This document shows, one piece after another, positions 1 to 11,455 of a stretch of 64,000 bases of DNA; within the stretch, counting starts at the first letter, position 1, and every line of letters starts with the position of its first letter. The DNA is taken from contig JBAIAC010000030.1 in assembly GCA_037349315.1 (NCBI GenBank), positions 11,491,501-11,555,500 on the forward strand, in the 5' to 3' direction. A program made the position numbers and the translations under genes. This DNA comes from Chelydra serpentina. Lineage: Eukaryota; Chordata; Testudines; Chelydridae. The notes under the pieces are model-generated. The model was not told where the DNA came from, ran no database searches, and saw only the letters and a list, made by a program, of their open reading frames with translations.

Positions 1-369
1 AGACCCTGATTACAGAATACACAAAGGTTATATACTATTGGCAAAGCATGTTGTCTGCGTGCATCGGGGGCTTACACCAATAAACGAGCCTTCCCCTTAT
101 CTATGGCCAATCCCCTATGGTCACGACCCCGTGCACACAGGCCGAAACAGCAACATCCTTAGACAGGCAGCAACAGGCTGACACAGCAACTAAAAGGCAA
201 GCAATACATTCTTATATCCAGTGTCCATTGTTCCCCTTATCGTAGACTGACTCCAGATGTCCCCCCTGGAGGCGTCGCCCCTCTCCTCCTTAGTACATGG
301 TGTGCTCGCCTTTGGCTAATGGCGGCAGGAGCCTCAAAATGGAGTCACATATGCTAACTTCCCTTAACA
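1..369 (-). mobile_element. Partial endogenous retrovirus LTR, cut by the window edge
   Basis: Read on the minus strand this begins TGTTAAGGGAAGTTAG at 369, a typical LTR 5' end. It runs through a U3-like stretch to a CCAAT box followed closely by a TATATA box at about 27-42. The rest (R and U5) would lie left of the window. There is no open frame. The neighbour on the right is the truncated start of a CR1 LINE at about 370. The call rests on the TG start, the CCAAT/TATA arrangement and general resemblance to ERV LTRs. No second LTR or target-site duplication can be checked here. Confidence 0.55.
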
Positions 370-618
370 TAACAAAGAAAAGGGGAAGGCGTTAATTTAT
401 GGAGAAGGGACTAGAAATCACAACTGCATTAAAAAGGCAAAAAGAAAAGCAAGAGGGCAGTCTGCAAAATATCTTTGATGCCTATATACAAATACAAGGA
501 GTATGGGGAACATGGTATATGAAGAAGATTATGACTTAATTGGCATTACAGACCCGTGGGGACAACTCCCACGATTGGAGTACCAGCATTGATGAGATAG
601 CTTGTTCCGAAAGGATAG

Positions 619-1430
619 TGTGGCAGGGCGGGTGCCCCACCCCCTTGCAGGAGTGGGCTGCAGCAGGCCAGTGAGCCTGCGTAGAAGGGCAGCCAATGGG
701 AGGAGGGCTTATTGGGAGCCAATCAGGGCCCAGATTGGGGACAGCCAATCAGGGCCAGGCTCAGCCCTATAAAAAGGCTGCTCAGCAGAGGAGCAGGGAG
801 TCTCTCCCAAGCCTTCGGAGGGGAAGGTCTGTCTCCTGCTCAGGAGACCAGCACCTCAGACAGCGCAGTGCTGGGCAGAGGCAGGGGAGCCTAGGAGAGC
901 TCCAGCCGGTTACCTGCCAGGCTGCGAGCCCCGACTAGAAGGGCCTGGAGGGTGCAAAGGGGTCAGCGGGGAAGTGACCCAGGGAGAGCAAGCAAACGAA
1001 GGGAGAGAAGGAGGGCAGGGAGGCTGCTGCTAGAGGGTCCCTGGGTCGGGACCCAGAGTAGTGGGTGGGCCTGGGTCCCCCCCCTTCCCCCTTATCATGC
1101 ACCTGGCCGTGAGAGGTGGCCATAACAGACTGCACCAGACCCCTGACAGAAGGGGATAGACTTTGGGGTGTGATTGGCCACTGCGGCAGGGGCGAACCAG
1201 AGGACTGCTGTTAACCCCCCCGGAAGGGGGTGAGCATGGACTATGGGGCACTGCCGGAGGGCAGTGTCCTGAAGAGGACGCCGCGAGCCAGGAGCAACGC
1301 GGGTCCAGACGCCGGCAAGGGAGCGGCGGACGGGACACCACCGGCGGAGGGCGCTCCAGGACTGCTGTGAGCTAATTCACAGACCGACCGGCAGGGGGCG
1401 CCACGGTGGTGAGTCATTAATCCCGTCACA
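619..1430 (+). mobile_element. Solo LTR inserted in the CR1 endonuclease region
   Basis: An 812-bp solo LTR starts TGTGGCAGGGCGGG and ends CCCGTCACA. It is flanked by a perfect 5-bp target-site duplication GATAG (614-618 and 1431-1435). Its inside looks like a promoter: three CCAAT boxes at 693-697, 719-723 and 745-749, then TATAAAAAG at 769-777. Removing the LTR plus one GATAG joins the two halves of the CR1 endonuclease, so it landed after the CR1. Its frames (for example the 103- and 120-residue minus-strand frames) are chance products of high GC. No internal gag or pol is present. Confidence 0.88.
769..777 (+). promoter_or_regulatory. TATA box of the solo LTR
   Basis: TATAAAAAG lies 20 bp after the last of three CCAAT boxes in the solo LTR. 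This is the classic U3 arrangement, so transcription would start near 800 on the + strand. Whether it is active cannot be told from sequence. Confidence 0.6.
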
Positions 1431-3879
1431 GATAGGTTTGGAAATAAAAGGAGTAGATGTTGCGCTGTATACACTTGCTCCAAGAACATATACACTTGGT
1501 TCAAGTGGAAGTGAGAGACAGACCTACAGAGAGTCTCTGGGTGAAGATAACAAGGGAAAAGAACAGTAGCGATGTTATGGTGGGGGTCTATTATAGGCCA
1601 CAAAGTCAGGTGGATGAGTCATTCTACAAGCAGGTAACAAGATTAACTAACACACATGAGTTAGTATTAATGGGGGATTTTAACTTCCCTGAGATCTGCT
1701 GGAATACTTACAGGAAAACATTATACGTCCTGCAAATTCTTACTGTGTGGAGAGGACAGTTTTCGGATTCAGAAAGTTGAGAAAACAACTAGGGGGTTAA
1801 CCATTTTGGATCTGGTTTTGACAAACAGGAATGAATTAGTTGCGAACATTAAGGTGGTCGGGAACTTAGGAGGAAGTGATCATGATGTGATAAAATTCAA
1901 GATCCTATGAAAAGGAGGACATGAGAACAACAAAATAAGGACACTGGACTTCAGAAAGGCAGATTTCAACTGACTAAGAGAAAGGTAGGCCAGGTCCCAT
2001 GGAAAGGTCCATTAGGAAGAAAAGGAGTCAAAGTGGGCCATCTCAACACCAAGCTATTCTGACGCAGAGGAAGGATAAAAAGAGCCAATGGCTGCCCAAG
2101 GAACTTTTTAGCTATCTAAAAACCAAAAGGGATACATACAGGAAATGGAAGGAGGGGCACATCACCAAGGAAGTATACATGGGAATAGTGTGAGCACATA
2201 GGGACAAAATTAAGGAAAGCCAAGACAAATAATGAATCACAGCTGGCAAGAAATGCTAGAGACAACAAGAAGGGGTTCTTAAAATATGCCAGGCAAAAAA
2301 GAGAGACCAAGGACAATGGGGGTCCGCTGCTCAATGAAAAAGGTGAGCTGGTAACGGAAGATGATAGGAAGGCATAGCTGCTCAATGCCTACTTTGCTTC
2401 AGTGTTCTCACAAAAAAATAACATGTGACCGGACGACAAGTGAAGTTACCATAGACAAAGGGGAAGGGATGCAGATTGAGATAAGTAAAGAGATCTTCTG
2501 ACCAATCTGAATGAATTCAAATCAGCGGGGCAGGATGCTATTCACCCAAGGGTACTGAAGGAATAAGCTGAAGAAATCTGAGCCACTGGCAATAATATTT
2601 ACAAACTCGTGGATGACAGCAGAGGTCCTGGAAGACTGGAGAAGGGCTAATGTAATGCCCCATCTTTAAAAAGGGGATAAAAGAGAAGCTGGGAACTATA
2701 GACCAGTCAGTCTGACTTCAATATCTGGGAAGCTACTAGAGCAACGTATAAAACATTCAATTTGCAAATACGTGGAAGATGAAGCAGAAGCCAGCATGGA
2801 TCACAAGCAGCCAGCATGGATTTACCAAGAACAAATCATGCCAAACCAGGTTAATTTCCTTCTTTGACAGGCTAACTGATTTGGTGGATAGGGGGATATG
2901 CAGAGGACATAATATACCTGGACTTCAGCAAGGCTTTTGACAGAGTCCCACTGAGAAGTAAGTTGGAGAGGTGCAGGCTCGGTGGAACTACCATTAAATG
3001 AATACATAATTGGTTAAGCAACCGCAAACAAAGAGTAACTAGTACTGGAATTATGTCCGATTGGAGGAAGGTCTCAAGTGCGGTTCCACAGGGATCTGTT
3101 CTGGGTCCAGTGTTTAACATCTTTATTAGTGACTTGGATGTAGGTAGAGGGAGCACACTGATCAAGTTTGCAGATGACACAAAACTAGAGGGTGTTGCCA
3201 ATACTTTGGAGAATAGAGCTAAAATTCAGAGGGATCTTGGTAAACTGGGCTATAGACAACAAATATTGGGCTATAGACAACAATATTGGTCACCAATATA
3301 TGTAGAAAGGATGTAGAGAAACTGGAAAGGATCCAGAGGCGAGCAACAAAGATGATAAAAGAGATGGAATGCAACCTATATGAGCAAAGGCTGAAGGAAC
3401 TGGGTATGTTTAGTTTGGAAAAGAGGGATAAGATAGTGGTCTTCAGATACTTGAAAATTTGCCATAAAAAAGATTGAGAAGTTTTTGTCTCTTGCCATAG
3501 AGGGCAGAACAAGAGGCAATGGGTTCAGTCTACAGCATAGCAAATTTAGATTAAATCTCAGGAAAAGCTTCCTAACTGTAAGAATAGTAGGACAAAGGAA
3601 CAGACTTCCTCAGGAGGTTGTGGAAGCTTGTCCACTGGAGATTTTCAAAGGAGGCTGAATAGCCATCTGTCTTGGATGGTTTAGACGCAACAAATCCTGC
3701 ATTTTGTGAGGGAGTTAAACTAGTTGACCTTTGCGGTCCTTTCTAACCCTATGGTTCTATAATTCAAGTGCATCTTATCTTTATAATGGAATGATTTTTA
3801 TCAAGTGTTAAGCCTACATGTAGCAAATGTTTGGCTGAAGATGATGATGACGACTTTAATAATTTAAACTGAAAAAGCA

Positions 3880-4775
3880 AGAAAAGTAGATAATACGATG
3901 AGTTACATTATGTTTGGACTTTTGGGTCTTGATATTACTGTGGAAAGTCCACAGTCACAATGTGTCATTTGTTTTCAAGTGTTAATAAATGAAAATGAGG
4001 CCAAAGAAAATACAGAGACATTTAGACAATAAATACCTGGAATTTGTACACAAAAGCCACATTTTTTTCTTTCAGAAACAAGAAGAATGAAAGCATTTAA
4101 AAAGAAAGAATTGTGCCTAAAGAAGCAATCATTCCTCAAAAAGCATTAGAAGCATCTTATGTTGTGGCCAAGCAAATTGCAAAATGCAAACAAGCACACA
4201 CTGTTGGCAAGGGCCTTTTTCTTCCAGCAGCCATAGATGTGTAGAATTATGATTGGCGAATGAACAGCCATGGCATTGAAAACCATTCCAATGTCAAAGA
4301 ATTCTATCCCTTGGCACACTGATGATCTTGCAGAAAATGGCCAGGACCAGTTGTAAGTACAGGTTAAGAAGCGTTAATGTTTTACACTGAAGCTTGATGA
4401 ATCCACAGACATAGCCAACATAGTTCAGCTTCTGTGTTATATGAAATTTGTCACAGCAGGTGTAATAGTTGAACTTTTATTTTGCAAAAAAGCCCAACTC
4501 GAACGAGTGAGAAAATACTCAAGATCCTTGACAAATTCATAGTGGATGGTCTTAACTGGGCTGTGTGCAGAAGAGGCTGTGTGGGGAGGCGGCTGCAGCC
4601 ATGACTGGAAAGAACAGGGATGTCACAGCACAATTAAAGAAAGTGACACCAGCATCAATTTGGACACTCTGTATGATTCATCACCAAGCTTTGGCATTGA
4701 AGAATTTGCAACGTGACGTATATAAGGCTCTTAACATTGTTATTAAAATTGTTAATTTTATAAAATCCTGGGCAA
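3880..4775 (+). pseudogene. Dead hAT (Charlie/ZBED-like) transposase gene
   Basis: Translation with frameshifts gives the ordered landmarks of the hAT transposases related to vertebrate ZBED genes. A BED zinc-finger start with QCVICFQVL lies at about 3958-3984. A segment reading EASYVVAKQIAKCKQAHTVG lies near 4150-4205. KLDESTDIAN (catalytic-core region) is near 4390-4420. MTGKN followed by IHHQALALKNL is at about 4600-4710. VKIVNFIKS is near 4745-4775. In live transposases these parts cut and rejoin transposon ends. Stops and frameshifts in every segment rule out a domesticated gene. Terminal inverted repeats were not found, so the copy is truncated. Confidence 0.82.
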
Positions 4776-4875
4776 TGATCACCAGGGATCCTAGACACCC
4801 ATGGAAAAACATGGAATTTTCATTTTTACAGAGAATCTTTAGTTTTTACATTTTGTGAAAAAATAAAAACATTTA

Positions 4876-5040
4876 TAGTAGTACCCCATTTAGCTGAGCC
4901 TCCATTATCCGGCTCTCCATATTAAACACCCTGGGGCTGATGGCGGGAGCCCTGCCATCCCGGGGCTTGGCTGTCAGCCTCAATTTGGTTAATACGGAGA
5001 GCCAGATAATGGAGGCTCGGACAAACAGGGTTCTACTGTA
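4876..5040. mobile_element. Tigger/pogo-like MITE with inverted ends
   Basis: The left end (GAGCCTCCATTATCCGGCTC at about 4896) is matched by its inverted copy at the right end (GAGCCAGATAATGGAGGCTC, about 4999-5018). The outer end reads CAGTAGAACCCTG on the opposite strand, flanked by TA. Both resemble TcMar-Tigger termini. It encodes nothing and would have been moved by a Tigger transposase. Confidence 0.72.
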
Positions 5041-5459
5041 TCAATAACATTGTGTTCAACTGATACCTATATATTTTGTGGCTAGGGAAACTGAAATTCA
5101 ACAGTTAATTTTAATCACAGGAAAACATGGATTTTTATGTTTATCGGAGATTTTTTTTTAAATCACAGAAAACTAGGATCCTTGGTTATCACACACTCTT
5201 TTAGTATGTTGTGTGAACAGATGGGCGCTGACCATATTCAAGTTTTGCTTCATAGCAAAGTCAGGTGGTTTTGAATTGTGTGATGAAATCAGAATTTTCC
5301 TCTTTGGGGAAAACAGACCTTGCAGATTACATATGTAATTGGACTTCTTTACTATATTGGACTTCTGTAATTGGACTTCTTTACTATATACCTGTGTGAC
5401 CATCTTGTTTATAACTTCAAAGGTTTTTCTTCCCCTGCTGTTATGGTTCCTCTCAACTA

Positions 5460-5660
5460 ATTAGCCTAAGGTTGGTCTATGCACCTCCACCTTATCATGT
5501 TTCTCTGACTGTATAAATATCTGTCTACTGTATGTTTCATTCCATGCATCCGATGAAGTGGGTACTAACCCACGAAAGCTTATGCTGAAATAAATTTGTT
5601 AGTCTCTAAGGTGCTACAAGTTTCTCTTTCTTATTTTCGTTTTGCTGACACAGACTAACA
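5460..5660 (+). mobile_element. 3' tail of a Penelope-like element
   Basis: The segment around GAAGTGGGTACTAACCCACG, then AAAGCTTATGCTGAAATAAA and a 'TTAGTCTCTAAGGTGC' tail, is the same 3' end seen inverted at about 24617-24720, next to a GIY-YIG remnant. It is also seen at 28545-28685. The hairpin GTGGGT...ACCCAC is visible. Coding sequence is missing, as expected for a strongly 5'-truncated copy. Confidence 0.65.
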
Positions 5661-6479
5661 CGGCTGGATTTTCAGCAATTGTTTTCAGGAAAACTAAACA
5701 AAGAAATCATTTAAAGTTAGTGCCAGATATTAGTTGTTTTCTATCAGAGCTTCAACCAAACATTGCGCAACCATGCAGTTCAGAACAGGCCCATTCTTTT
5801 CACTAAAATTTTAGGCTCTGTCCAAAGACAGAAAAAACAACCCCCCACCCCCCCCACAAAAAGCCCTATAGTTTCAAATTATCATTTTAAAAACCCAGAT
5901 TAGATCAGATTATATAATTAAACGATATATAGTTAAAGTCACAAAAACCATCCAAAGTCTAGAGTCCATCATGATTCTAGTATCCAGCATCAGTTTAAAA
6001 AAAAGGGCATTTGGTATGGGGAGCCACCACATTTTAAAATAGCTGTAAAGGAACTGCAGGACTAAAAAGTTGGTGGACCACAGCTGTAGACGACCTTTAA
6101 AACTTTCTTTAAAATCTTTCTTTTTTTGTCAGAACACATGTATGTATGCAGTTTGTTTCCAAAGAAATGCTTCTGTAAGCTTCTGTAACCCTTCTCTAAA
6201 CAGAGAGACCTCACACATCATATAGAGTTCAAACGTATCCCTTTCTGCGGGTTGCCTTTTTTGGTACCTTAATGGGGAAAAAAATGAAACAAACTTCAGT
6301 CTCTGTTATTAAATCCATCCATTCTAACTCTGTGTCCCAAATAAGCTAATTCTATCAAATCAAAGTTATACTTTTTCTTTCACGGTTAGCAAAGCCATTT
6401 TTATGAGAAGCATCACTGCCCCGTGTGGAAGAGATGCTCTGCCCATGTTAGGCTGACTAAAGAAATGTCATCTCTATAT
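5661..6479. other. Gene-free AT-rich stretch
   Basis: No coding, RNA or repeat signal that I can name. It holds short A and C homopolymers (near 5830-5860) only. Confidence 0.5.
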
Positions 6480-7139
6480 TGTGACAAAGTTCCTCCTCTA
6501 CCTTGGTGAGTCCTGCGCTTATTGGCGGATTTTGATCACCTCAGAGATCTTCCCCTCTGGTAGAACCCACAGTCAAATTCCTCCTGTGTCTGATCAGGAG
6601 TTGGGAGGTTTGGGGGGGGGAACCCGGGCCCGCCCTCTACTCCGGGTTCCAGCCCAGGGCCCTGTGGATTGCAGTTGTCTATAGGGTTTCCTGTAACAGC
6701 TGCGTGACAGCTACAACTCCCTGGGCTACTTCCCCACAGCCTCCGCCCAACACCTTCTTTATGCTTACTGCAGGACCTTCCTCCTGATGGTCTGCTGATG
6801 CTTGTACTCCTCAGTCCTTCAACTCTTCTCATTCTGAACTCCTTGTGTGCTTCTTGCTCCCAGCTCCTCGCACGCACCACCACAAACTGAAGGGAGCTCC
6901 TTTTTAAACCCAGGTGCCCTGATTAGCCTGCCTGTCTTAATTGATTCTAGCAGGTTCTTCTTAATTGGCTCCAGGTGTCCTAATTAGCCTGCCTGCCTTA
7001 AATTGGTTCCAGAAAGTTCCTGCTTGTTCTAGTGCAGCCCCTGCTCTGGTCACTCAGGGAACAGAAAACTGTTCATCCAATGGCCAATATATTTGCCTTC
7101 TATCAGACTTCTGTACCCCACTTGTCTGGGTCTGTCACA
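6480..7139 (-). mobile_element. Solo LTR, probably minus orientation
   Basis: The ends are TGTGACAAAG at 6480 and CTGTCACA at 7139, an inverted TGTGACA/TGTCACA pair. They are flanked by ATAT on both sides (6476-6479 and 7140-7143), a possible 4-bp target duplication. On the minus strand a TTTAAAAAGG box near 6905 could serve as TATA. The end sequence resembles the LTR at 14546-15107, suggesting the same family. No internal retroviral genes are present. Confidence 0.7.
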
Positions 7140-7143
7140 ATAT

Positions 7144-7980
7144 ACATACTAGGCTAACTCACTAATATCCTCCAACACCCAATATATGAAACACTTAACG
7201 GTTGTCAGTTTCTCTCTCAACATTAGCAGTGCGCAGGGCTACTGCTATGAGGGACTAGCTGGCATATTTCACTAGCACCAGGATATACCTCTTCCCTTTT
7301 TGTCAGCCTATATAGTAGGCTCAGAATATCCATTGGGACCCTTTGAAATTGTTCTGTTATAGGAAGTAGACTTCACCTAACTTTCCAGTTCTCTTCTGTT
7401 TCTCTACTTGCTAGCACCCATGACAGTGCTTACAGTATAATTTTACTGCTTCGTGTACTTCAGGCCACTAAAAGTTTGGGGTTAGCTTATCTCTTGGTCC
7501 ATTAAATGTCTAGCTAAGTAAATATAATGAGTGATACACAGTAGTTTGGACTGGTACCTTTGACAGGACTAATTGCCTGCTTGTTTGCTAAGCTTTAATA
7601 TTCCCCATGGGAACCCGCCCCGTTTAGAGAGGATTATTCACTTGTGAATAGCTCTCTTTGCTTCTGTGAGTGTTGCACTAACTCTAGTTATCTGATGAAC
7701 AGTGCATCTGTTGTTCTGGTCGAGACAGTATTAGGCAAGTCAATCCCTCCCAATGGCTCCATCCAGTCTACAGTAATATTTGGAGTCCACATTCCCTCTG
7801 TCTCAGGATCTGCTACAATTCAGAATTCTTTTGACAAGTAGCTGCTGTATTAACTGCTTCCATGCCAGAGGTTAACTCAGTCACAGGTTCTGTGTTTGTA
7901 GAGGCTGCTTTTTGAGCTTGGTGCTGAGTGACAATTACACAGTTTTGTCCTTGTGACCAATTTCATTCTCCATAACATCC
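7144..7980. other. Unclassified stretch between two solo LTRs
   Basis: About 840 bp with no recognisable coding frame, exon or repeat family. It is moderately pyrimidine-rich. The 65-residue + frame at 7644-7841 has no recognisable motif. It may be ordinary intron sequence of CCDC172. Confidence 0.4.
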
Positions 7981-8348
7981 TGTAGCAAGGGGTTCACTTG
8001 TCCTCACAACAAATCAGCCAGAGACCTCTCCTGAGTGCAATCACCAGTGCCTTTTATTTACAGTGTCAGCTCCCACCATCTTCTATTTACAGACCGCTGC
8101 AAAGAAGCAACCTGGGGGACAGCTAGCTTCTCCAGCCAGCAGGGATGGACAGCCCTTGGCTCCTCCCCTCCCTCTCCCTTTTCTTCCTTCCTGCCAGCCC
8201 TATATAGGCCCTGGCTAATGAGGCCCGCAGGTGCTTCCCTTCTAGCAATTAGGCGTGGCATACTCAGCCAGCCCCAATTAATGCTTCTTAATTGGAGCTG
8301 GGGTAACAGAGGGCTTGCTCGGGACCTCCTGGCCAGCACCCTGTTACA
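7981..8348 (-). mobile_element. Solo LTR with perfect CATCC target duplication
   Basis: This 368-bp element starts TGTAGCAAGG and ends CTGTTACA, flanked on both sides by CATCC (7976-7980 and 8349-8353). Read on the minus strand it has a TATATAGG box near 8200 and then AATAAA (from the + strand TTTTATTTACAG near 8053). That is the order expected of U3, R and the poly(A) signal, hence the minus orientation. The exact 5-bp duplication suggests a fairly young insertion. Confidence 0.88.
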
Positions 8349-8403
8349 CATCCCTACTGGAAACTCAATGTGAAGACCTAGGGCCCTTCAGTTTAAGAAA
8401 GAT

Positions 8404-8937
8404 TTAACATGGCGGTTCCCAGACTCTGAACCATTGTTGGCTTGCAGAGCACTTTCTGTTGGCGCACACAGAGAAGTGGCTGGTCACAAGGTGCTGGCAC
8501 CTCCTTATTTCCAGCTGCTAAGGCATATTACAATTTAGTTACAAACACTTTTAAAAATTAAAGATACTTTTAATGTATCCGGGGGGTGGGATAGCTCAGT
8601 GGTTTGAGCATTGGCCTGCTAAACCCAGGGCTGTGAGTTCAATACTTGAGGGGGCCATTTAGGGATCTGGGGCAAAAATTGGGGATTGGTCCTGCTTTGA
8701 GCAGGGGGTTGGACTAGATGACCTCCTAAGGTCCCTTCCAACCCTCAAATGCTATGATTCGATGAATACTACTATTTTTCCAGGTAAGCAATTGCTGCAG
8801 TTGCCATAGAGCTATCATGTGACATTGAACGGAAGGAGAAATGGGGCACAGCACAGTGAACAGGAGGGGAGGTATAATCAGAGAATCACTCTATTGAAAT
8901 TGATCCACACCGTGGAGAAGTTTGAGAACCCCCGACA
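8404..8937. mobile_element. Non-autonomous hAT element containing a SINE
   Basis: The left end CGGTTCCCAGACTCTG and right end GTTTGAGAACCCCC are degenerate inverted copies of the common hAT end CAGGGGTTCTCAAAC. The flanks AACATGG and GACATAGG look like an eroded 8-bp target duplication. The SINE at 8580-8768 sits inside, so the hAT element is older than that SINE insertion. Confidence 0.6.
8580..8768 (+). mobile_element. Turtle tRNA-derived SINE with CR1-like tail (copy 1)
   Basis: A tRNA-like head carries a Pol III A box (TAGCTCAGTGG, 8592-8602) and a B-box-like GAGTTCAATAC near 8635. It is followed by a body and the CR1-type 3' end (GGTTGGACTAGATGACCTCC, then tandem near-ATTCTATGAT units). 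This fits the tortoise Pol III/SINE family, mobilised in trans by CR1 reverse transcriptase. It is strong evidence for a cryptodire turtle. The B box carries a change from the expected CC, so it is probably silent. Confidence 0.9.
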
Positions 8938-9465
8938 TAGGCTATTGGTATTGCAAAGGAGAGGACAGCAACAGCATGGAACAAATATGACAGCAGCGAT
9001 AACTATGGAGGCAACAGTAGTGGGAGCCTGTGGTGGGCCTGGATCAATTATTCAAATCCAGGTATTAAAAGAGAGGCAAATTTTGAATTATGAGGTTATA
9101 ATCCTCATAGTTGATGCTAGCACCACAACCCAGCAATAGAATTATAGCCCTATAACTCACATTTGTCTGTTACAACACTTTATATTCTAAATATATTTTC
9201 TTCAAACCCAGAGATTGTCATTTTCTAAAGTTCTCCTCATCACTACCACAACTGCCAGTGATGAATAATCTCCAGGAGTTACGTAGTGTTGAACATGCTG
9301 GTCTGTTATAACTGCAAATCTAGCTCTTGATCATGCAATCAGTTCTGTGCAGGTAGGATATCAGGGTCTGCCCACGTTGATCAGATTGCAGGCTTGGACC
9401 AAATCTGAATGGAAGAATAATTCAGTTGACTAGCCTTGGAGATAACTTTTTTTCCATTGAAATAG

Positions 9466-9553
9466 GATTAAAAAAGAACTGGAAATTTACAAAGAAGATG
9501 ACTTGGAAAATGTTTGTGAAGCTCTTCAAACAGAAATTGAATTTCTGCAGATG
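9466..9553 (+). CDS. CCDC172: CCDC172 penultimate coding exon
   Basis: An 88-bp exon lies between a splice acceptor (pyrimidine-rich run, then AATAG ending at 9465) and a donor (GTATGC at 9554). After one base that completes the previous codon it encodes 29 residues without a stop, including [15 protein letters not shown] and [10 protein letters not shown]. As I remember the mammalian protein, this closely matches the C-terminal coiled coil of CCDC172 (about 258 residues), a small testis-associated protein linked to the sperm tail. The glutamate/leucine spacing fits a coiled coil. Earlier exons are not visible and probably lie left of the window. The partner exon is at 11456. Confidence 0.86.
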
Positions 9554-10451
9554 GTATGCTATTTTTATTGAGCGCTCCTAATTTCCATTAATTTTAGGCT
9601 ACCATTTGCAAACTGCCTAGAGCCCCATTCTTTACTGAAAAGGGAAAGTCAGAAAAACATTACTTGTTAAGACTGAGAAATTTTTAGCAAAAGATGCAGG
9701 CATTTAGTTGTAAGGCCACCATTAATGTTAGCCTCTTGGATTCTGAACAGATCATGCAGTAAAAGCTACATTGATCCTAGAAAGCAACTTTTATTTAAAC
9801 AGACATGTAGCAACTGGGCCACAGGGGAGTACAACTCTCATGTACTTACTGTATGTTGTAAACTCATAGGGTTCTTTATGGAAACTGACTAGAGAAGACT
9901 GCATATTTTCTTCTAAATATCAACCTTATCTTCAATTTTCATAACTATTAGTTTGTGTCACATTAGCTTTATTTATTAAATACTTGCTAATTTATTATTT
10001 TTACTGCTCTTAATATTAGTTTTTTAAAAGGAGGGGACAAACACATTGCAGGTAAACACTTTAAGGGTCTCATTTTTCAGGAGTGAAGGGTTTTTGTTGA
10101 TATATTTTGGAGTCTCTGGTCTAGCTACTGTTTGATGATACAACTCCCACTAGGGGGGGAAAAAGTGGCATCAGTGACAGGCTATGGCTTATTTGGATTT
10201 ATGTACATTGGCTTTAATGATCAGTGAAAATGTTTGTGGCAGAGTAGTTTATTGCATAACCCTTTATTTGGAGGGATTGTAACCTTGAACCTCATTCATT
10301 AACTTTATCATGAGCAAGTAAAACAAAATTTTGCAAAATGCAAACTTCTACTTTTTTGATTTCTCAAAGGTCTAAACCAGATCTAAAATATACACTCTCA
10401 AGCAAGGCCAGGAATAATAATTCTGGGAGATACTCATATGTACTCTGATGG

Positions 10452-10640
10452 CAGGGGGGAGGGATAGCTCAGTGGTTTGAGCATTGGCCTGCTAAACCCA
10501 GGGTTGTGAGTTCAATCCTTGAGGGGGCCATTTGGGGATCTGGGGCAAAAATTGGGGATTGGTCCTGCTTTGAGCAGGGGGTTGGACTAGATGACCTCCT
10601 AAGGTCCCTTCCAACCCTGATATTCTATGATTCTATGACA
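10452..10640 (+). mobile_element. Turtle tRNA-derived SINE with CR1-like tail (copy 2)
   Basis: Same family as 8580-8768, and very similar. The A box TAGCTCAGTGG (10465-10475) and a better B box GAGTTCAATCC (10508-10518) are intact. The tail ends in TATTCTATGATTCTATGA. It sits in the last CCDC172 intron in the sense orientation. Confidence 0.92.
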
Positions 10641-10938
10641 GGGGCCACATAAATACACAGAGTGAGATTAAACTCCCAAAATGAGATGCCTAATGGAAAT
10701 GTTCAACTTTAAATATAGCAATGTAGCTATACTGATCTTAAAGCTGATTGAGGTGGTTTGGGAACGTTACATACTTCACTATGTACACGAAGTTGTATAT
10801 GATGTGTAAACAAAATAAATTTCATTTGGTATCCTGGTACATTACATAGATTTAAAATATATTGTTTTTACAATAAAAGTACAAAAAAATTCAGTCTTCT
10901 TAAAATTCAAGGGCTAGCTTTTGGCATTAATCCACGGT

Positions 10939-11153
10939 GGGTATGTCTACACTGCAGTTAAACATCCATGGCTGTCCTGTGTCAGCTGACTTCGGCTTGG
11001 GCTACAGAGCTGTTTAATTACAGTGTATATATTAGGCTTGGGTTGGAACCTGGACTCTGGGACTCCATAAGGGGGCATCCTTCTGGGACCCCGTAGCCCA
11101 AGCCAGTTGACACAGGACAGCCACAGGTGTTTAATTGCAGTGTAGACATACCC
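10939..11153. mobile_element. MITE with GGGTATGTCTACACTGC ends
   Basis: A 215-bp palindromic element. The left end GGGTATGTCTACACTGCAG is matched by the inverted right end GCAGTGTAGACATACCC. The inner arms also pair (GGCTGTCCTGTGTCAG against GACACAGGACAGCC). Similar ends recur at 13819-14523, 42416 and, more distantly, 50646 and 52200. A Harbinger-type origin is inferred from that similarity; no clear target duplication is seen at this copy. Confidence 0.78.
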
Positions 11154-11455
11154 ATGTGTTGGGGACAAGGGAGCAGGAGCTGTGCAAAGACAGTAGTTCC
11201 CAAAGGTATTGTACCCAAGTCAGGCATGTTGTTTTTGATTCCTGGGAAGGAGTATACACAGCAACAATATCTGCTATACCTCTTTAAAGAGAGTGGTGAA
11301 TACTCCTGCCCACATACTAGCCCAAGTCAGCTGACATATGGTGGAGGTTGTGACCATGTCCTTGCCCCTTTAAGTTATTTATAAAAAATAGTCTCACAAT
11401 TAGGATTTGTTTCATGTATTTCAAATTAACATGCATGTATCTTTCTTTTTTGCAG

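Larger units (their letters stand above)
370..3765 (+). mobile_element. Long, degenerate CR1 LINE (ORF2 remains), split by an LTR
   Basis: This is a 5'-truncated CR1 non-LTR retrotransposon. Pieces of its ORF2 read in order along the + strand. The start of the AP endonuclease lies at about 420-618. The endonuclease continues at 1440-1760, with the motifs GVYYRPQ and [14 protein letters not shown]. The endonuclease-RT linker is at about 1990-2400. Reverse transcriptase follows, with PQGSVLGPV and the catalytic FADDTKL near 3084-3190. The C-terminal region with [10 protein letters not shown] is near 3330. The element ends at 3765 in the CR1-type tail (repeats close to ATTCTATGAT). Many stops and frameshifts show it is dead. 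A solo LTR at 619-1430 interrupts the endonuclease. Confidence 0.92.
9554..11455 (+). other. CCDC172: CCDC172 last intron
   Basis: This intron runs from GTATGC to TTTTTTGCAG, about 1.9 kb. It holds a SINE (10452-10640) and a MITE (10939-11153), both intronic passengers. Confidence 0.6.

Noticed and set aside
3880..4775. Domesticated ZBED-type gene
   Set aside because: Multiple stops and frameshifts across all segments.
8592..8645. tRNA gene
   Set aside because: A and B boxes belong to the tRNA-derived head of the turtle SINE; the body and CR1 tail follow, and a tRNA fold is not kept.
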